Assembly: GCF_002018875.1 (NCBI RefSeq)
Contig: NZ_MVOL01000016.1
Coordinates: 62,001-126,000 of the forward strand
Direction: 5' to 3'
DNA length: 64,000 bases
Origin: Pseudomonas sp. MF4836
Lineage (GTDB): Bacteria > Pseudomonadota > Gammaproteobacteria > Pseudomonadales > Pseudomonadaceae
Shown: positions 31,772 to 40,528 of the stretch, in pieces
How positions within the stretch are numbered: position 1 is the first letter of the stretch
How the letters are laid out: every line of letters begins with the position of its first letter
Program-made: the position numbers and the translations under genes
The notes under the pieces: model-generated
What the model was told of the DNA's origin: nothing
What the model saw: the letters and a program-made list of their open reading frames with translations, nothing else
Database searches by the model: none

Positions 31772-33307
31772 ATGAAACAACCACTCGCTGTTCAGGTGTT
31801 GATTTGCGGCGCGGGCGCTGCCGGTTTGACGTTGGCGATTGATCTGGCGCGAAGGGGCATTTCCCTGCGCCTGATCGAAAAAGCCCCGCAGCCGTTTCAT
31901 GGGTCACGCGGCAAGGGGTTGCAGCCCAGGACCCTGGAGGTCTTCGAGGATATCGGCATCCTCGAGCGGATTTGCGCCATCGCGGACGCTTATCCGCCTG
32001 AGCGCCGCTATCACGACGATGGCCGCCATACCGATGCCGAGGTCATCCAGCACCAGGCCCCTACCCCTGCCGAACCCTATCAACAGCCGCTGATGTTGCC
32101 GCAATTCCTGACCGAACAGCTGCTGCGCGAGCGCCTGCTTGAACTGGGGCAACAGCCGCAGTGGGGCTGCGAGTTACTGGGTTTCGAGCAGGATGCCGAC
32201 GGGGTCAGCGTGCGCCTGGCCGGCAAAAACGGTGAGGAGACCTTGCGCGTAGGTTGGCTGGTGGGCGCCGATGGCGGGCGCAGTCTGGTGCGCCATGAGC
32301 TGGGCATCGGCTTTCCCGGCAAGACCCTTGGCGTGCGCGCCGTGGTGGCCGATGTGCAGGTGTCGGGGCTGTCTCGCGACTACTGGCACCGTTTCGGCGA
32401 TGGCGATATGACGCGGCAGATCTCGCTCTGCCCGCTGGCCGGGACCGATCAGTTGCAAATCCAGGGCCCGATCCCCCTGGAAGGCGAGATCGACCTCAGC
32501 GCCGACGGCCTGACGGCACTGGTGGCGCAGCGCACCGGGCGCGACGATATTCACGTGCACGCGGTGTCCTGGGCCTCGGCCTACACCATGCATGCGCGGC
32601 TGGCCGATCAGTACCGTGTGGGCCGGGTGTTTCTGGTGGGAGATGCGGCGCATATTCATCCGCCCACCGGTGGCCAGGGCCTGAATACCAGCGTGCAGGA
32701 CGCCTACAACCTGGGCTGGAAACTGGCCGCGGTGATCCATGGCGCGCCGCAGTCGCTGCTGGATACTTATGAGGAAGAACGGCGCCCCATCGCCGCCTCG
32801 ATGCTCGGCCTGGCGACCCACCTGCTGGAGGCCCAGAAGCGTGGCGATATACGGCGCGGCCGCGACGTGCAGCAGCTGGATATCGGTTACCCGCAGTCCA
32901 CCCTCGCGCTGCAGCAGCCCAGTCGCACCCTGGGCGTGGCAGCCGGCGACCGCGCCCCCGATGCACCGATACGCAGCGCCTCCGGGCACCGCTCGCGGCT
33001 GTTTAACCTGTTCCAGGGCCCGCACTGGACCTTGCTTGGCCATGGCCTGGAGCGCAGCGCCGTGCGACCTCGGCCCGGGTTGCGTATCCACAGCGTCGGT
33101 CCGCGCGGCGACGTGCTGGACGATCAGGGGCACTGGCAACAGGCCTACGCCCCGGCCCTCGGCGATTGGCTACTGATACGTCCGGACGGCTACATCGGTG
33201 CAATCATCAACCACAACGCGGTCGAGGCCCTGGAAAACTACCTGCAGCAGGTCGGCCTCGGAGCGGCCACGGCCGGCAATGGCGAGGAGACCCAGGCCAC
33301 AGGCTGA
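31772..33307 (+). CDS. FAD-dependent aromatic monooxygenase (PheA/TfdB type)
   Basis: 511 residues. N-terminal FAD motif LICGAGAAGLTLAIDLARRG (about 9-28). DG motif GWLVGADGGRSLVRHELG (about 157-174). GD motif GRVFLVGDAAHIHPPTGGQG (about 284-303), followed by LNTSVQDAYNLGWKLA. A C-terminal thioredoxin-like domain completes the phenol-hydroxylase family layout. The divergent MarR gene probably represses it. Substrate likely a phenolic compound, not determined. Confidence 0.82.
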   Translation: MKQPLAVQVLICGAGAAGLTLAIDLARRGISLRLIEKAPQPFHGSRGKGLQPRTLEVFEDIGILERICAIADAYPPERRYHDDGRHTDAEVIQHQAPTPAEPYQQPLMLPQFLTEQLLRERLLELGQQPQWGCELLGFEQDADGVSVRLAGKNGEETLRVGWLVGADGGRSLVRHELGIGFPGKTLGVRAVVADVQVSGLSRDYWHRFGDGDMTRQISLCPLAGTDQLQIQGPIPLEGEIDLSADGLTALVAQRTGRDDIHVHAVSWASAYTMHARLADQYRVGRVFLVGDAAHIHPPTGGQGLNTSVQDAYNLGWKLAAVIHGAPQSLLDTYEEERRPIAASMLGLATHLLEAQKRGDIRRGRDVQQLDIGYPQSTLALQQPSRTLGVAAGDRAPDAPIRSASGHRSRLFNLFQGPHWTLLGHGLERSAVRPRPGLRIHSVGPRGDVLDDQGHWQQAYAPALGDWLLIRPDGYIGAIINHNAVEALENYLQQVGLGAATAGNGEETQATG

Positions 33308-33403
33308 GGACCGCGCAAGGCGATCCTGTGCTGCTCAAGGTCGAGCAGGCAGGAACGCAGGCCGCTGAATCGCTCCTGGCGCCTGATTTATTACATATGT
33401 ATA

Positions 33404-33417
33404 TTCGTATATACGAA
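33404..33417 (+). promoter_or_regulatory. ArsR operator candidate
   Basis: Perfect palindrome TTCGTATATACGAA, 26 bp upstream of arsR and set in AT-rich sequence with outer ATATG/CATAT arms, as expected for an ArsR-type operator. Confidence 0.55.
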
Positions 33418-33442
33418 AAAACGCATATTAGGTGACACACCC

Positions 33443-33793
33443 ATGAACCTGCTGCCTCCCGCTGTCTTCAAGTGCCTCGGCGATGAAACCCGCTGCCGGA
33501 TCATGCTGATGCTCTGCGCCCAGGGTGAGCTTTGTGTCTGTGAACTCATCTGGGCACTGGATGACAGCCAGCCGAAAGTCTCCCGCCATCTCGCGCAACT
33601 GCGTACATGTGGGCTGCTGGAAGACCGCCGTCAGGGCCAGTGGATTTACTACCGTCTGCACCCGCAGTTGCCGCAGTGGGTCAACGACGTGCTCAGCCTC
33701 ACCCTCGAGGCCCATCGAGCCTGGGCCGACGGCGACAGCGAGCGCCTGGCGTCCATGCCCGGCCGCCCTGTGCGCGCAGCAACCTGCTGCTGA
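33443..33793 (+). CDS. arsR: Arsenic-responsive repressor ArsR
   Basis: 116 residues. Winged helix with the metal-binding sequence ELCVCELIWALDDSQPKVSRHLAQL (about 31-55), where the two cysteines of CVCEL bind arsenite. A C-terminal CC pair is also present. First gene of the ars cluster; a palindromic operator lies upstream. Confidence 0.9.
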   Translation: MNLLPPAVFKCLGDETRCRIMLMLCAQGELCVCELIWALDDSQPKVSRHLAQLRTCGLLEDRRQGQWIYYRLHPQLPQWVNDVLSLTLEAHRAWADGDSERLASMPGRPVRAATCC

Positions 33794-33815
33794 CCCTTCG
33801 ATCCGGGACTGTCCG

Positions 33816-34358
33816 ATGTTGATCGCGGCTTCAATTTTCGCTCTCACGCTGCTACTCGGGCTGTTTGCCCTTGAGCCCCTGGGCATCCCCATCAGCGCGG
33901 TCGCGGCGGCTTGTGCACTGATCCTGTTGGTGATCGCGGGCCAAGGCCGGATCATCTCCATCCGCAAGGTGATCAAGCTCGCGCCCTGGCAGATTGTGGT
34001 GGTTTCCCTCGCCATGTACCTGGTCGTCTACGGGCTGCGCAATGCGGGCCTGACCCATACGTTCGCGGCGCTTCTAGACAGCTTCGCCGCCCACGGCCTG
34101 TGGGCCGCCACCCTGGGCGCCGGGGTCACCGCGGCGCTGCTCTCCTCCATCATGAACAATATGCCCAGCGTGCTGATCGGCGCGCTGTCCATCCAGGGCA
34201 GCGAGGCCGGCGGCCTGATCCGGCAGGCCATGATCTACGCCGACATCATCGGCGGTGACCTGGGGCCTAAGATCACGCCCATCGGCAGCATCCTCACCCT
34301 TCCCATCCTGCTCGTGACCCTGGCCGCACGGGCCTTGCGCCTGAGCCTCCACGCCTAG
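33816..34358 (+). pseudogene. arsB: Internally deleted arsenite permease ArsB
   Basis: 181 codons instead of about 430. It keeps the native N-terminus (MLIAASIFALTLLL). It then jumps to the second half of ArsB (ALEPLGIPISAVAAACALIL, APWQIVVVSLAMYLVVYGLR, SSIMNNMPSVLIGALSI, GGDLGPKITPIGS). A second gap removes about 25-30 residues before the terminal TLPILLVTLAARALRLS. Both joins keep the frame. It has roughly five helices left and lacks the first ion-permease half, so function as an efflux pump is doubtful. Neighbouring arsR, arsC and arsH look intact. Marked as pseudogene, though it may still be translated. Confidence 0.75.
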
Positions 34359-34367
34359 GAAACGCTG

Positions 34368-34838
34368 ATGAAAGTCCTGTTCATGTGTACCGCCAATAGC
34401 TGCCGCAGCGTGCTGTGCGAAGGCCTGTTCAACCTTATGGCCCCCCAAGGCCTGAGCGCCGCAAGCGCCGGCAGCATGCCGAGCGGGCGCCTCAACCCGC
34501 GCGCAGTGAGCACCTTGCAGGCCCTGGGCGCAGATACCTCGGCCCTCTTCAGCAAGGGTTCCGACAGCTTCGCCGAACACCCGCCCGAGGTGGTGATCAC
34601 CGTGTGCGACCAGGCTGCCGGCGAACCCTGCCCGGTGTACTTCGGGCCCGCCCTGAAAAGCCATTGGGGCTTGGCCGACCCGTCCGAGGTTACGGGTAGC
34701 CCCGAGCAAATCCAGGCCGCTTTTGACGCCACCGTCATCCACATTCGCCAGCGCCTGACGGCGTTTTTTGCCCTCGATCTCAACGCCCTCGGCCCAGCGG
34801 AGCTGAAACTGGCGTTGAACCGCATCGGAGACCTGTAA
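34368..34838 (+). CDS. arsC: Arsenate reductase, low-molecular-weight phosphatase type
   Basis: 156 residues. The P-loop is at the N-terminus (LFMCTANSCRSVLCEGLF, the CxxNxCRS pattern with Cys8 as nucleophile). AGSMPSGRLNPRAVSTLQALG and VITVCDQAAGEPCPVYFGP follow, with the latter holding the redox cysteines, then HWGLADPS. Reduces arsenate to arsenite. The stop overlaps the arsH start (TAATG). Confidence 0.88.
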   Translation: MKVLFMCTANSCRSVLCEGLFNLMAPQGLSAASAGSMPSGRLNPRAVSTLQALGADTSALFSKGSDSFAEHPPEVVITVCDQAAGEPCPVYFGPALKSHWGLADPSEVTGSPEQIQAAFDATVIHIRQRLTAFFALDLNALGPAELKLALNRIGDL

Positions 34839-35572
34839 TGAAAGCGTTCACCCACGACACCCCAGACGACTGCCCCAGCCTGGACCTCGCGCTGCTCGAC
34901 GTGCCCGGCCCTGAAAAGTTGGTGCCGCCCGAGCAGCCCCAGCACAAGCCGCGCATTCTTCTGCTGTACGGGTCGACTCGCGAGCGATCCTTCAGTCGGC
35001 TGCTGACCCAGGAAGCAGCGCGTATTCTGCAATGGATGGGCGCAGAGACCGTGATCTTCGACCCCTCCGGCCTGCCACTGCCCGATGACGCCCCCGAGGA
35101 TCACCCCAAGGTCCGGGAATTGCGCGACCTGGTGCTGTGGTCCGAAGGCCAGGTGTGGTGCTCTCCGGAACGCCACGGCTCGATATCGGCGGTGTTCAAG
35201 GCGCAAATCGACTGGATTCCCCTGACGCAGGGAGCCGTTCGCCCCTCACAGGGCAAGACCCTGGCCGTGATGCAGGTGTGCGGTGGCTCGCAGTCCTTCA
35301 ACACGGTCAACCAGCTGCGGGTGCTCGGGCGCTGGATGCGCATGGTCACCATCCCCAACCAATCGTCGGTGCCCAAAGCCTTTCTGGAATTCGACGAGAG
35401 CGGGCGGATGAAGCCATCGCCCTACTACGACCGGGTGGTGGACGTGATGGAGGAGTTGATGAAGTTCACCTGGCTGGTGCGTGGCAAAGCCGCGTACCTG
35501 GTGGATCGTTACTCCGAACGCAAGGAAAGCGCCGAAGCGCTCTCCACGCGGGTCAACCAACGCGTCCTCTAA
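34838..35572 (+). CDS. arsH: ArsH NADPH-dependent FMN reductase
   Basis: 244 residues. Flavodoxin-like fold with LLYGSTRERSFSRLLTQEAA (about 44-63) binding FMN phosphate, PERHGSISAVFKAQIDWIPL, and AVMQVCGGSQSFNTVNQLR. ArsH proteins oxidise trivalent organoarsenicals such as methylarsenite. Translationally coupled to arsC. The C-terminal extension (FTWLVRGKAAYLVDRYSER) is typical. Confidence 0.9.
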   Translation: MKAFTHDTPDDCPSLDLALLDVPGPEKLVPPEQPQHKPRILLLYGSTRERSFSRLLTQEAARILQWMGAETVIFDPSGLPLPDDAPEDHPKVRELRDLVLWSEGQVWCSPERHGSISAVFKAQIDWIPLTQGAVRPSQGKTLAVMQVCGGSQSFNTVNQLRVLGRWMRMVTIPNQSSVPKAFLEFDESGRMKPSPYYDRVVDVMEELMKFTWLVRGKAAYLVDRYSERKESAEALSTRVNQRVL

Positions 35573-35679
35573 ACCTGCCGGGCCGATTCAAGCCCTGCAC
35601 TCACCGCTCGCGCACCGCGTAAGATAGCCAGCGCCCTAATGCCGATCAGTTAAGCGATAGAGCGAGCACAAAATAACCT

Positions 35680-35769
35680 GTGGCGAGGGAGCTTGCTCCC
35701 GCTGGACTGCGTAGCAGTCCCATTTTTTGGGCCGCTTCGCGACCCAGCGGGAGCAAGCTCCCTCGCCAC
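35680..35769. repeat. REPIN (paired REP sequences)
   Basis: GTGGCGAGGGAGCTTGCTCC at 35680 and its inverted partner ending CTCCCTCGCCAC at 35769 flank a central hairpin (GGACTGC-gta-GCAGTCC). This paired arrangement is the REP doublet common between genes of the P. fluorescens group. Confidence 0.85.
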
Positions 35770-35832
35770 GAGTACAGCGATCGTCCTTAACTGACTGGCA
35801 TTAGCCAGCACCCCCTCTTTCAGGAGCCCTTA

Positions 35833-36048
35833 ATGCATTGCCCCACCTGCGGTGAATACGGAGACCTGGTGCTGCTCAAGGTCAAACGCACCGGCGCCCA
35901 AGTCATCGCCTGCACCGAGTGCGATTCGCTGTGGAAAACCGTGGATGTGACCACCCTCGGCGAGCCGCTGCTGGATGTGGCCGACTATCTGCGCGAGCAC
36001 CACCTGCCCCCGAAATGGAGCGAGCTGGAGCTGTTGCGCAGGGTCTGA
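35833..36048 (+). CDS. Small zinc-ribbon-like protein
   Basis: 71 residues. CPTCGEYGDLVLLKVK near the start and ACTECDSLWKTVD near residue 27 give two CxxC pairs suited to one zinc ion. The C-terminal half is helical. Ribosome site CAGGAG precedes the ATG. Function unknown. Confidence 0.65.
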   Translation: MHCPTCGEYGDLVLLKVKRTGAQVIACTECDSLWKTVDVTTLGEPLLDVADYLREHHLPPKWSELELLRRV

Positions 36049-36084
36049 GCCGTCCCCGGCTCCCTGCGCAACAGCCCACCCGGG

Positions 36085-37254
36085 CTAAGGCATAAAGCGC
36101 CAGTACACGCCATTGGCATCACTCACCTGCGCCAGCTTGCGCCGCTGTCCTGGGCGCTTGCCGGTGTTGATGATGTTGTAGATGTCGTAAATCAGCGTGG
36201 TCGAATCACCGTAGTACGAGTGGCTGAGAAAGTCGGTCGTGATCAGGCTGGCGTCGACCGTATCGATGCCCGGCACCACCAGCAGGTTGTCCGAGACAAA
36301 ACCCGCACGCGGGTATTTGTGAAAGGTCTTGGAGGCCAGCAAGGCAAGGTCCTTGTCCGAGACGTACATGGTTACCGGCCATTTGGCAGGGCTGATGCCG
36401 GGGACGATTTCATCGGCAAACACATCGGAATCGATATCCGGCGCCGCCAGGATCACTTCCTTGATCTTGCTCCGCAGCTTGGGGTGCTTCAGGTTCAGCG
36501 TCACCAGGCTGCTGGCCACGGCGCGATTGCCCATGCTGTGGGCGATCAGGTAGACCTTTTTCACATGGGGCTGTTTCAGGTAGTCGACCAGGAAGCTGTA
36601 GAACTTGGTCTTGGCCGCCTCCACCGCGGCTTCGTCGGGCACGTACTCTTCGGTCCTGCCGGCCGAGGGCCAGCTGTAGAAGGCCGGCACACCTTTGAAG
36701 TCCAGGTCGTAGGCCATCTGCGCGGTGCGTTTCGCGGCGTCTTCAAATGCCACGTTGTAGCCGTGCACGTAGATGAAGCTGGAGCCGTTTTCCTTGAGGC
36801 GATGACTGATCAGTTGCTCAAACTCGGCCTTGGGCACAATGCCGCCGCCGAGGATCGAGACATGCTTATCCGGATTTTCCGACCACTCGAGCTTGAACCA
36901 GGACGGGGTCTCGACCACTCCGGTCTTGTGGTCGAACGGGATCTTCACATGACAGTAGCCGTAGACCAGGGCCTTGCCGCGCTTGGTGCCCAAGGCATCG
37001 ACGCAACCGGTGGCGGACAGCACATTGCGGTTGCTGGCAAAAAACACGGTGACGATGCCGGTCATCTTATCGACGAACTGATTGCGCGCCGGGTCCGCAT
37101 CCTTGGGCAAGGTGCCAGTGGCCGCCCCATCGACAGGGGGCTGCCGGTACGGGTCATAAGTGCCCTCGCCGTCCTGCAGGCCTCTGCCCCCGCTGCCGCA
37201 GGCACTCAAAACAGCCAGCGCGGCCAGCAACAACATGCGCACGATCGCATCCAT
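36085..37254 (-). CDS. Lipoprotein alpha/beta hydrolase (DUF900 type)
   Basis: 389 residues. Signal peptide with lipobox AVLSAC (about 14-19). DUF900 features: SSFIYVHGYNVAFEDAAKRT (about 180), AFYSWPSAGRTEEY, and nucleophile elbow VYLIAHSMGNRAVASSL. Start at 37254 gives the correct signal peptide. Substrate unknown; the longer lipoprotein at 23866-25506 is a distant relative. Confidence 0.75.
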   Translation of the reverse strand: MDAIVRMLLLAALAVLSACGSGGRGLQDGEGTYDPYRQPPVDGAATGTLPKDADPARNQFVDKMTGIVTVFFASNRNVLSATGCVDALGTKRGKALVYGYCHVKIPFDHKTGVVETPSWFKLEWSENPDKHVSILGGGIVPKAEFEQLISHRLKENGSSFIYVHGYNVAFEDAAKRTAQMAYDLDFKGVPAFYSWPSAGRTEEYVPDEAAVEAAKTKFYSFLVDYLKQPHVKKVYLIAHSMGNRAVASSLVTLNLKHPKLRSKIKEVILAAPDIDSDVFADEIVPGISPAKWPVTMYVSDKDLALLASKTFHKYPRAGFVSDNLLVVPGIDTVDASLITTDFLSHSYYGDSTTLIYDIYNIINTGKRPGQRRKLAQVSDANGVYWRFMP

Positions 37255-37370
37255 TCGTATCGGTTCCCGGGGTGTGGGCTGAGGAAAAACAGCCCGCGGA
37301 TTTAATAGAAATACGCCACGGGTGTCCAATCAAGATCGTGTGGCAGCCGGACCCGCGGGCAATAAAAAAC

Positions 37371-37397
37371 GCCGCTGGCCCGGACCCGGCCAGCGGC
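37371..37397 (-). terminator. Terminator of the lipoprotein operon
   Basis: GCCGCTGGCC pairs with GGCCAGCGGC around a 7-base loop; on the minus strand it is followed by GTTTTTTATT. It lies 34 bp beyond the stop of the last gene of the minus-strand cluster 37431-39887. Confidence 0.8.
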
Positions 37398-37430
37398 TTT
37401 GCAGTTGCATCAATGCTGCGTGTGCGTCGC

Positions 37431-38018
37431 CTACAACAGGCGGCGTTGCACGGCTTCTTCCAGGGTGCTGCGGGCCAGTTCCTGGACCACCTCACGGGTG
37501 TCCTGCTGGAACGGAATGGTCACGATCAGCAGCAAGTGCATCCAGGTGCGCACCGATTCGCTTTTGCGGATACGCCCCACTTCCTTGCCGTCCTTGTCCT
37601 TGAACACGGTTTCCAGGGTGAAGGTGTTTTTCGCCGTGCTCGGAATGATAAAGAAGGTCGCGCCGGTGATGATGGCCGAGGCCATGTTGAACTGCTCGTT
37701 GTTGTACAGGGTGGCTTCCGCGTACAGGTCCGAATCGACCTTGTCGGTGCTGACCCGGCTAAAGCGCCCGGACTGGCGGAACGCATCGGCCACTGCTGCT
37801 TCCCAAGCCACGGCCGGGGTACCGCCAGCGGCATTGGCCGGTCCGCCGTTGACCTGATTCATGGCAGTGGTGCGAACAAAGGCGCTGGGCTTTTGCGCCG
37901 GCGCTTCAGCGGCCGGTGGCCAGGCCTTGACCGGGGTCAGTTCGTGTTGCGAATAGGATACGCAGCCGCTCAGTAAAACGGCGGCCAGCACCAGGACGTG
38001 CTTGATGGAACCCAACAT
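37431..38018 (-). CDS. Unknown lipoprotein 1
   Basis: 195 residues with lipobox LLSGC (about 16-20, VLLSGCVSYSQHEL). The mature part has FVRTTAMNQVNGGPANAAGG and a C-terminal helix with VVQELARSTLEEAV. It sits 16 bp after the next lipoprotein gene, in a four-gene minus-strand set. No family recognised; likely an outer- or inner-membrane lipoprotein. Confidence 0.65.
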   Translation of the reverse strand: MLGSIKHVLVLAAVLLSGCVSYSQHELTPVKAWPPAAEAPAQKPSAFVRTTAMNQVNGGPANAAGGTPAVAWEAAVADAFRQSGRFSRVSTDKVDSDLYAEATLYNNEQFNMASAIITGATFFIIPSTAKNTFTLETVFKDKDGKEVGRIRKSESVRTWMHLLLIVTIPFQQDTREVVQELARSTLEEAVQRRLL

Positions 38019-38034
38019 AGGTTGCTCCTTGAAC

Positions 38035-38646
38035 TTACTGTTTCGGCAAACGGGCGGTGGCGGTGTCGAGCAACTGCGAGACCAGTTCGGTCAGTTGCTT
38101 GGCGCCCATGGTCGGGGCCCAGTATTCACGCCCGTACAGGCCGACATTGCGCTCCAGCTTGAGCTGCTGCTTGCTGCTGGCCAGCTCCTTGCCGTCGCGG
38201 TCGACCACGACCAGGTCGCCGGCCAGGTCGAAGCTGTCGACGTAGATCGGCCCGTTGACCCAAATCCAGATGGTCAGGGTCAGCAGCGCCCCGGGGAAGT
38301 AACCCGGATGCGGCCCGCGGTGGCCCTTGAGGGAAGTCATGTTGAATTTCAGCACCACGTCGTTTTCACCAAGGCGCATCGGGTATTCGCTGACCTGATT
38401 GAAATAGGCGCCGGCCTTCACGTACTGGTTGAGCTGGCTGGTGAGCGAGCGGCTGATGGCGGTGCGGGTGGCTTCATCGATACCGGGGGCGGACACCACC
38501 ACATCGGCCAGTTGCGCGGTGCGCGGGCTGGTGACCGGGGCCTGGTGCGGCGGTGCGCCAACCGGCCCGGTGACGTTGTAGGAAACACAGCCGGTCATCG
38601 ACAACGTGGCGATAAGGGCCGCGGCCTTGAGCAAGGTTTTCAACAC
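38035..38646 (-). CDS. Unknown lipoprotein 2
   Basis: 203 residues with lipobox SMTGC (ALIATLSMTGCVSYNV). The motif CVSYxxxxP after the lipid cysteine is shared with lipoprotein 1, and both end in a helix near the terminator (LLDTATARLPKQ). The two may be distant paralogues. Function unknown. Confidence 0.65.
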   Translation of the reverse strand: MLKTLLKAAALIATLSMTGCVSYNVTGPVGAPPHQAPVTSPRTAQLADVVVSAPGIDEATRTAISRSLTSQLNQYVKAGAYFNQVSEYPMRLGENDVVLKFNMTSLKGHRGPHPGYFPGALLTLTIWIWVNGPIYVDSFDLAGDLVVVDRDGKELASSKQQLKLERNVGLYGREYWAPTMGAKQLTELVSQLLDTATARLPKQ

Positions 38647-38754
38647 AAAACTTCCTTATTAATGGGCAAACAACATCAACGTCTCGACCCGGGGGCCGCG
38701 AACTTTAGGAAAAAACTCGGGAGAACGTGGCGCGGCCGGGCTGCGGCCGCATCG

Positions 38755-39243
38755 TTAATGGGTTGGGGCCTCGAACGGCGGAGCACCCAGGCGCGCCGCG
38801 TCGATGCCGCAGGCCATATTGCGCAATTCGCCCAGCAGCGATTGACGGGGGAAGCCGGCCCATTGCGGGACCTCCTCCTTGCGCATGACCTCGACGCCCT
38901 GGGCAAAGGGCTCGGAAAAATACACCCGGCCAAACTGCGCCGTTTCGTCGCGCTCACAGTTGATCACCCGGATCGCGCGGGAACTGTTGATCGGCGGTTT
39001 ACCACTGAGTTGCGCCGGCTTGGCGTAATTATTGACCAGATAGAACTGCCGCAACTGCGGGTTGTTCTGATACAGGCCCAAGGAATTGGCCGCAAAGTAA
39101 GTGGCCAGCTCCGGGCTCTCCACCACCTTGAACATGCCCAAAGGCGCAGCCGGCGGCGCTTGCGGTACCGGCGCCTGCTGCACACCGCCATGGCTGCAAC
39201 CGCCCAACAGCAGCACCGCGCTCAAGCACCAAAGCCGGTTCAT
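38755..39243 (-). CDS. Unknown lipoprotein 3
   Basis: 162 residues, lipobox LLLGGC (about 11-16), then a proline-rich linker (QQAPVPQAPPAAPLG). A compact domain follows with two cysteines (INCERDETAQFGRVYFSEPF and LRNMACGIDAARL). Its ATGA overlaps the upstream gene's stop, showing translational coupling. Confidence 0.65.
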   Translation of the reverse strand: MNRLWCLSAVLLLGGCSHGGVQQAPVPQAPPAAPLGMFKVVESPELATYFAANSLGLYQNNPQLRQFYLVNNYAKPAQLSGKPPINSSRAIRVINCERDETAQFGRVYFSEPFAQGVEVMRKEEVPQWAGFPRQSLLGELRNMACGIDAARLGAPPFEAPTH

Positions 39244-39887
39244 TGGCCAGCCCCCTTCGCCATATCCGGTCGCTCCTGCTGCAGCAATCGTGCATCCACA
39301 TTGCCTTGCAACGAGCAGAGCAACCGGGTCTTGCCCTCTTCAACGCTGAGCATCAGGATCTTCTCCGACGAACCCGGTGCCGGGGCAATGCCCGAAGCCG
39401 CTGCCGGGTTGTCCTGCCATGGTGCATCGGCACTGAGCTTGATCTGCGGCCGAGAAATAAAGTACTCCCCCGCCTCCTGCCAACCCGCTTGGGGCAACGC
39501 GGCCATGATCGCCTCACGGCTGGCATCGACCTCAAAACCCCAGAAGTAGTAGGTGCCCATCTCCCCCAGATCAAACACCCGGTCGTAATAGCCGGTCAGG
39601 CGCAGGCCCTGATCGTCGAAGGGCTTGGAGAACGGCTGAAGCGCAGTTTGCGTCTCACGCCGGTCAGCCACCGGCACCCAGGCCAGGCCGCGCTTGTCGT
39701 CCTGGGCCACCATCACTATCCGCGCCAGTTCGCCGCGCTGGCTGTACAGCGTTTTGAAGAATGCAGGCTGGCACTGGGTCAGGCTTTCAGTGAGGTTGGC
39801 GGCCATTGAGCTGTTGGCACAGAGGCCGAGCAGCAGCGCCAGCAATGGCTTGGCGGTGGCACGGGGAAAAAGGCGCGGCAGATCCAT
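39240..39887 (-). CDS. Unknown exported protein, first gene of lipoprotein set
   Basis: 215 residues with a signal peptide (RATAKPLLALLLGLCANSSMA). The mature protein has two cysteines (LTQCQPAFF and RLLCSLQ) and an alpha/beta pattern. Start at 39887 gives the signal peptide; the longer frame upstream does not. Likely periplasmic, co-expressed with lipoprotein 3. Confidence 0.6.
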   Translation of the reverse strand: MDLPRLFPRATAKPLLALLLGLCANSSMAANLTESLTQCQPAFFKTLYSQRGELARIVMVAQDDKRGLAWVPVADRRETQTALQPFSKPFDDQGLRLTGYYDRVFDLGEMGTYYFWGFEVDASREAIMAALPQAGWQEAGEYFISRPQIKLSADAPWQDNPAAASGIAPAPGSSEKILMLSVEEGKTRLLCSLQGNVDARLLQQERPDMAKGAGQ

Positions 39888-40528
39888 TGGGTGGAGGCTT
39901 CCTGATGGGGCGGAAAAATAGGCGACTTTAAACCGGTGATGGCGGCGGGACAAATTTGTCTGGGGGTGGGGGCTGTTTGCTGTACTACGAGGCTGATAAC
40001 GGCAAGCGATGGATGTCCGAGCGAGGGGCTGCTTGACCAGCTCGGCCCTGCGGTTTTCGCGTTACCCGCTTCGGTGGCGTGTCGCCCATAGGGTCTGCAT
40101 CACCAAAGCCGGCAGCAGATCACCTGGCCACAATGCTGTATTTCCCATGAGCAACAGCAATACCTGCTCGATCTTTGGCTGTGAATCAGTAAGTTCGCGG
40201 GCCAGGTCAGTAGCAACGTATCCATGCAATTCAACTTGACCGGTTTTAACTATCGGTGCTTTCAGTTCTCTGGCCAAAAACAGCGTCGTCGTAATTTGAA
40301 GCGATTTGATTTCGGCAATAAGCAGGCCGCAGACAGAGTATCCGCACAAATGAATCCGGACTTCGCGCTCAGCGCGATGTACAAACACCTGCGCCGCGTA
40401 GTTCCTCAAGATAACGCATTAGTACATCTGCCCTATTGCCTGGTGCTTTACATTGGGATCACATCTGCTCAGCTGTCACCCCGTCCTCGACGCCCAGCTT
40501 CTACGTTATTTAAACCCCTTGATGGAAC
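39888..40528. other. Gene-poor region with one weak minus-strand frame
   Basis: About 640 bp with no firm gene. A minus-strand frame at 40062-40409 (115 codons, TTG start, no ribosome site) has a protein-like composition (IHLCGYSVCGLLIAEIKSLQ). It may be a real or decayed gene, but support is weak. Confidence 0.35.
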
